Shown piece after piece: positions 33,797-36,719 of a stretch of DNA of 36,719 nt. The position numbers and the translations under genes were made by a program. The notes beneath the pieces were generated by a model. The model did no database searches. It saw nothing but the letters and a program-made list of their open reading frames with translations, and had not been told where the DNA came from. The stretch's first letter is position 1. Every line of letters starts with the position of its first letter. This stretch comes from an uncultured Pelagibacteraceae bacterium (GTDB lineage: Bacteria > Pseudomonadota > Alphaproteobacteria > Pelagibacterales > AG-422-B15): contig CACKXV010000006.1 of assembly GCA_902604225.1 (NCBI GenBank), forward strand, positions 1-36,719. Reading direction: 5' to 3'.

Positions 33797-34435
33797 TTAT
33801 TTTGTTGGAGGTACAACCATACCTGCAGAAACAACTAATTTTATCGCATCTTCAACAGACATATCAAGTTCTACAGCATCTTCCTTGGGTATAAAGAGCA
33901 AAAAACCTGATGTTGGATTTGGCGTTGTCGGAACGAATACATTGACCATATCGATCTTTTTACGATCTTTTATTTCACCCTTAGTTTCACCAGTCATGAA
34001 ACCTATCGCATAGATGTCTTTCCTTGGATATTCAATTAAAACAACTTTTTGATAAGCTGCATCTGCATTAGAAAATGTTTCAGTGATTTGCTTGATCGCT
34101 TTGTAAACATTTCCTGCAAATGGTATTCTGGTAATAAGGTTATCAAAGTAACCTAGTATTGCTTTTCCAAATAAGGTTGAAAAAATCAATCCAATTAAAA
34201 TAAAAGATAAAAAAGCAATAATTAGTTCTAATCCAGGTATTTCGTACCCAATTATTTCTGGAAGCAGCCCATTGGGATTAAATCTTTGAGGTACTAATCC
34301 TGCAATAAATTCAACTATAAATATAGTTATGTATATTGTAGCCCCAATTGGCGCTGAGATTAATAATCCGGTAAAGAAATACCTTTTTATAAAATTTACG
34401 AAGCTATTTCCTTTTTTCTTATCTAATTCTGACAT
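33797..34435 (-). CDS. DUF502-family membrane protein
   Basis: Membrane protein of about 212 residues. The first segment YFFTGLLISAPIGATIYITIFIVEFIAGLVP and the second IIAFLSFILIGLIFSTLFGKAILGYFDNLITRIPFAGNVYKAIKQI give two transmembrane helices and the conserved family core. A cytoplasmic C-terminal domain includes FVPTTPNPTSGFLLFIPKEDAVELDMSVEDAIKLVVSAG. DUF502 proteins are widespread with unknown function and often follow recG in Alphaproteobacteria, as here. I chose the ATG at 34435 (MSELDKKKG) instead of the track's upstream GTG at 34465, because the extra ten residues match nothing expected; neither start has a good Shine-Dalgarno. Confidence 0.88.
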   Translation of the reverse strand: MSELDKKKGNSFVNFIKRYFFTGLLISAPIGATIYITIFIVEFIAGLVPQRFNPNGLLPEIIGYEIPGLELIIAFLSFILIGLIFSTLFGKAILGYFDNLITRIPFAGNVYKAIKQITETFSNADAAYQKVVLIEYPRKDIYAIGFMTGETKGEIKDRKKIDMVNVFVPTTPNPTSGFLLFIPKEDAVELDMSVEDAIKLVVSAGMVVPPTK

Positions 34436-34490
34436 AAGCTTATTCTTGGAATAATAGAATATCACAGTTTTTTAATTAGGGTAATTAATA

Positions 34491-35993
34491 ATGGCTATAT
34501 TTGCAGAGTATGCGAATTATGACGGCGTTGGATTAAGTGAGTTAATAAAGAAAAAAGAGATTTCTCCTATCGACCCCTTAGACTCAGCAATTGACCTCAT
34601 TGAAAGATTAAATCCAAAGCTAAATGCTGTTCACAGGACCATGTATCACTATGCATTTGAATCTATAAATAGGAATAGTGATCTCAAAGGACAATTTGCA
34701 GGTGTACCAATGCTATTAAAAGATATGGACAGTTCACTTGCTAATTACAACATGATGCAAGGAAGCAAATACCTAAAAAATACCAAAATGAACTATGATA
34801 ATGAATTAACCAGACAGTTTCGAAACACTGGGGCATTAATTTGCGGCAAATCAGCAACGCCAGAGTACGGATTAATGATTACTACCGAGCCACTTGAATT
34901 TGGACCAACAAGAAACCCTTGGAACCCAAATTTAACTACTGGAGGTTCCTCTGGTGGAGCGGCTTCAGGTGTAGCAGCAAGAATGGTTCCTTTTGCACAC
35001 GCGAGTGACGGAGGAGGATCAATTAGAATTCCTGCAGCATCATGTGGATTAATTGGATTAAAGCCAAATAGAGCACGAACTTCATTTGGACCTTCACATG
35101 GTGACAAATGGGGAGGATTAACTCATTCAGGCGTTGTATCAAGAACAGTACGTGATACTGCTCACATGTACGATGCAATTTTTGAAAACAGTGTGGGAGA
35201 CCCCTACTCAGTTCATTATGAAAAGGGATCATTAATTAAATCTTTGGATGATAGGAAAAAATTAAAAATTGGATTCAATCTAAAAAGTCCAGTAGGCATA
35301 GATCCATCAAAAGATGCTGTAGAGGCCATAAAATATAATGCAAAACTCTGTGAAGATTTAGGGCATGATGTTGAAGAAATGAATTTTACTTATGATGGCC
35401 GTTTAGCTTCAAGGGCATTTACAGTAATTATAACATCTCATGTGAGTCAAATGTTCAATGAGTTAAAAGATGTTGTGGGCAGAAAATATAGATCGCATGA
35501 AGTTGAAACCGCTACAAGATTATTTGATTATTTAGGTAAAAGTTTTAGAGCAAGTGATTATACTTGGGCCCGATATACAATGCAGTCAATCGCACGTTTC
35601 GTAATGCAAGCGACTGATAAATATGATGTTGTTTTAACCCCTATTATTTCACAGTATCCACCTGAAATTGGAAAAATTAGACCTGACAGACAATCAAAAA
35701 TAATTAGTGAAATTATAATGAAGTTAAAACTCGGTTTTGTGTTCAGAATTAAACCGATACGCGATGCTATTTTGAATGGTCTTGCGCCTCAAAGTCTTTG
35801 GTATGCGCCAGATGCACTTCTTCAAAATATCACCGGCCAACCATCAATTTCTATTCCAACCTATTGGTCGAAAGATAATATTCCCCTAGGAGTTCAATTT
35901 GCTTCGAGATATGCTGATGAACATACCCTTATATCTTTAGCGGCTCAACTTGAAGAAGCGGCGCCATGGATACAGAGAATACCAAATCTATAA
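34491..35993 (+). CDS. Amidase-signature family hydrolase
   Basis: A 500-residue cytosolic amidase of the AS family. The Ser-cisSer-Lys triad is visible: K77 in PMLLKDMD, cis-Ser153 in TTGGSSGGAASG and nucleophile Ser177 in DGGGSIRIPAASCGLIGLKPNR. The substrate cannot be assigned; relatives hydrolyse carboxamides, aryl amides or 6-aminohexanoate dimers. There are no GatB/GatC neighbours, and the CGLIGLKPNRAR form plus the C-terminal ITGQPSISIP are those of stand-alone amidases rather than GatA. A short AGGG precedes the start. The end overlaps the convergent membrane protein gene by six bases (CTATAA). Confidence 0.92.
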   Translation: MAIFAEYANYDGVGLSELIKKKEISPIDPLDSAIDLIERLNPKLNAVHRTMYHYAFESINRNSDLKGQFAGVPMLLKDMDSSLANYNMMQGSKYLKNTKMNYDNELTRQFRNTGALICGKSATPEYGLMITTEPLEFGPTRNPWNPNLTTGGSSGGAASGVAARMVPFAHASDGGGSIRIPAASCGLIGLKPNRARTSFGPSHGDKWGGLTHSGVVSRTVRDTAHMYDAIFENSVGDPYSVHYEKGSLIKSLDDRKKLKIGFNLKSPVGIDPSKDAVEAIKYNAKLCEDLGHDVEEMNFTYDGRLASRAFTVIITSHVSQMFNELKDVVGRKYRSHEVETATRLFDYLGKSFRASDYTWARYTMQSIARFVMQATDKYDVVLTPIISQYPPEIGKIRPDRQSKIISEIIMKLKLGFVFRIKPIRDAILNGLAPQSLWYAPDALLQNITGQPSISIPTYWSKDNIPLGVQFASRYADEHTLISLAAQLEEAAPWIQRIPNL

Positions 35994-36665
35994 ATTTTTT
36001 CTTTTGATCTGATCATTAAAGCAAAATGTTAACGAAAAGATGCTAATAACATGTATGCTCACAATAGCTTTTTGCATTAATACATTTTGAACCAAAAGCT
36101 CTTCATTGAGCCGTGGACTGCCAGCGTTTAATTGATAAATCACGTATATTGCCGTGGAAATAAGAAAAATAATATTAACTATAGTATATTTATTATCTGC
36201 ATCACTTAAGAAAAAGGCAATAACAAAGAAAGCTGATGCTGGGATGAGCCATCTAAATGCATTAATAGCAAAAAATGCGTGTGCTTCTCTGTATAGATCG
36301 TGTGGTGTAAGCGCTACACCAGCGAAGAAAACCATTCCTATAAAAAATAATACAGCCGCGATGTATGCACATACATATGACGTTTTATTTTCTCTAAACA
36401 AAGATGGAATAAAAAAACTTGATATACCCACCAACAAGAAGCAAAAAAGAGCTGTATTAAAGAAAAAAGATGAAATGCTATTAATGTCTCCCGCAAATGT
36501 AATATACCCGCCTAATTCACTTAAAAAATTATGACTAAATGAGTACCCAACTTGATTAGGATTATGAATATTGCCACCAGGAAAAAAGAAAGAAGCAATT
36601 ATTACTGATGTAACAAAAAAAATTGATACGAAGCGAATAACATAAACTGTCCAAAATTTTGTCAT
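35988..36665 (-). CDS. DUF998-like membrane protein
   Basis: A 225-residue polytopic membrane protein with about six helices. The first loop carries FSHNFLSELGGY, resembling the conserved xNxxSELG segment of DUF998 proteins, and GVALTPHDLYREAHAFFAINAF later resembles the family's DxxxxxH region. The function is unknown. The start ATG directly follows the stop of another minus-strand frame (TAAATG), so it is probably the second gene of an operon coming from beyond the window. Confidence 0.72.
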   Translation of the reverse strand: MTKFWTVYVIRFVSIFFVTSVIIASFFFPGGNIHNPNQVGYSFSHNFLSELGGYITFAGDINSISSFFFNTALFCFLLVGISSFFIPSLFRENKTSYVCAYIAAVLFFIGMVFFAGVALTPHDLYREAHAFFAINAFRWLIPASAFFVIAFFLSDADNKYTIVNIIFLISTAIYVIYQLNAGSPRLNEELLVQNVLMQKAIVSIHVISIFSLTFCFNDQIKRKNL

Positions 36666-36719
36666 TTATTGACCGTCCTTAATGAGTTTGTTGAGTCCAA
36701 AAGTAAATATAATTATTGT
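36666..36719 (-). CDS. C-terminal end of an unidentified CDS cut by the window edge
   Basis: The minus-strand frame from the window edge is open and ends with TAA at 36666-36668, encoding the 17-residue tail TIIIFTFGLNKLIKDGQ. Its stop is immediately followed by the ATG of the DUF998-like gene, a spacing seen throughout this window (for example tatD/DUF6165). Too little is present to name it; it is below the ORF-track cut-off. Confidence 0.4.
   Translation of the reverse strand, partial: TIIIFTFGLNKLIKDGQ

Noticed and set aside
33723-34013. 96-residue plus-strand ORF across the recG/DUF502 junction
   Set aside because: It overlaps the recG 3' end and runs antisense through the conserved DUF502 C-terminal domain; Ser/Thr-rich and without a recognisable domain.
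1-36719. CRISPR arrays, transposases, phage genes, toxin-antitoxin or defence systems
   Set aside because: I looked for direct repeats and for typical proteins in the ORF translations and found none; the window is core genome plus a glycan island.

Overview
The window is a gene-dense, strongly AT-rich stretch (roughly 30% G+C by eye) from what looks like a streamlined marine alphaproteobacterium, for example SAR11-like or HIMB59/AEGEAN-169-like. This is inferred from composition and gene order, not from a database search. Three arrangements known from Alphaproteobacteria support it: ntrY-ntrX-trkA-dat-hflX; mltB-rlpA-dac-tmk-holB-metG-tatD; and mfd-sdhE facing recG, with a DUF502 gene after recG. 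I see no phage, IS element, CRISPR array or defence system.

Layout. 1-5769 (+): a tightly overlapping operon with the 3' part of ntrY (cut by the window edge), ntrX, trkA, dat and hflX. 5762-6505 (-): a secreted DUF3108 protein. 6510-11933: a surface-glycan island with two glycosyltransferase-like genes (+), an isolated three-helix membrane protein (-), and a minus-strand block of DUF6165, a ColD-like sugar 3-dehydratase and gmd. The last two point to a GDP-3,6-dideoxyhexose of the colitose type. 11934-18776 (-): a compact housekeeping operon for peptidoglycan remodelling and then nucleotide, replication and translation functions (mltB, rlpA, dac, tmk, holB, metG, tatD) that runs on into the glycan genes.

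18802-20912 (+): cystathionine beta-synthase plus cystathionine gamma-lyase, a reverse transsulfuration pair. 20913-24592: a phosphate acyltransferase, a possible broken small membrane gene, a saccharopine-dehydrogenase-like oxidoreductase, a RodZ-type HTH protein, an HPP membrane protein and a DUF2177 protein. 24634-24723: tRNA-Ser(UGA). 24759-29073: a GMC (choline-dehydrogenase-like) oxidoreductase, an EamA exporter, YajQ and an AMACR-family CoA enzyme. 29082-36719: an unusually small Mfd, SdhE, divergent RecG, DUF502, an amidase, a DUF998-like membrane protein and the tail of one more minus-strand gene.

The main points for a second look are these. Mfd is about 360 residues shorter than usual: it seems to keep the UvrA-binding domain, RNAP-interaction domain, motor and C-terminal domain but to lack D1 and D3. 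Compaction is extreme: seven of nine convergent junctions have abutting or overlapping stop codons, three of them with the same palindrome TAATTA, and two divergent pairs have start codons only 2-4 bases apart. Other points are the Gmd/ColD-like pair with His in place of the PLP lysine, an RlpA that has lost putative catalytic residues, an NtrY without PAS, the absence of hfq between dat and hflX, and a small membrane ORF that appears to lack one base at its start.
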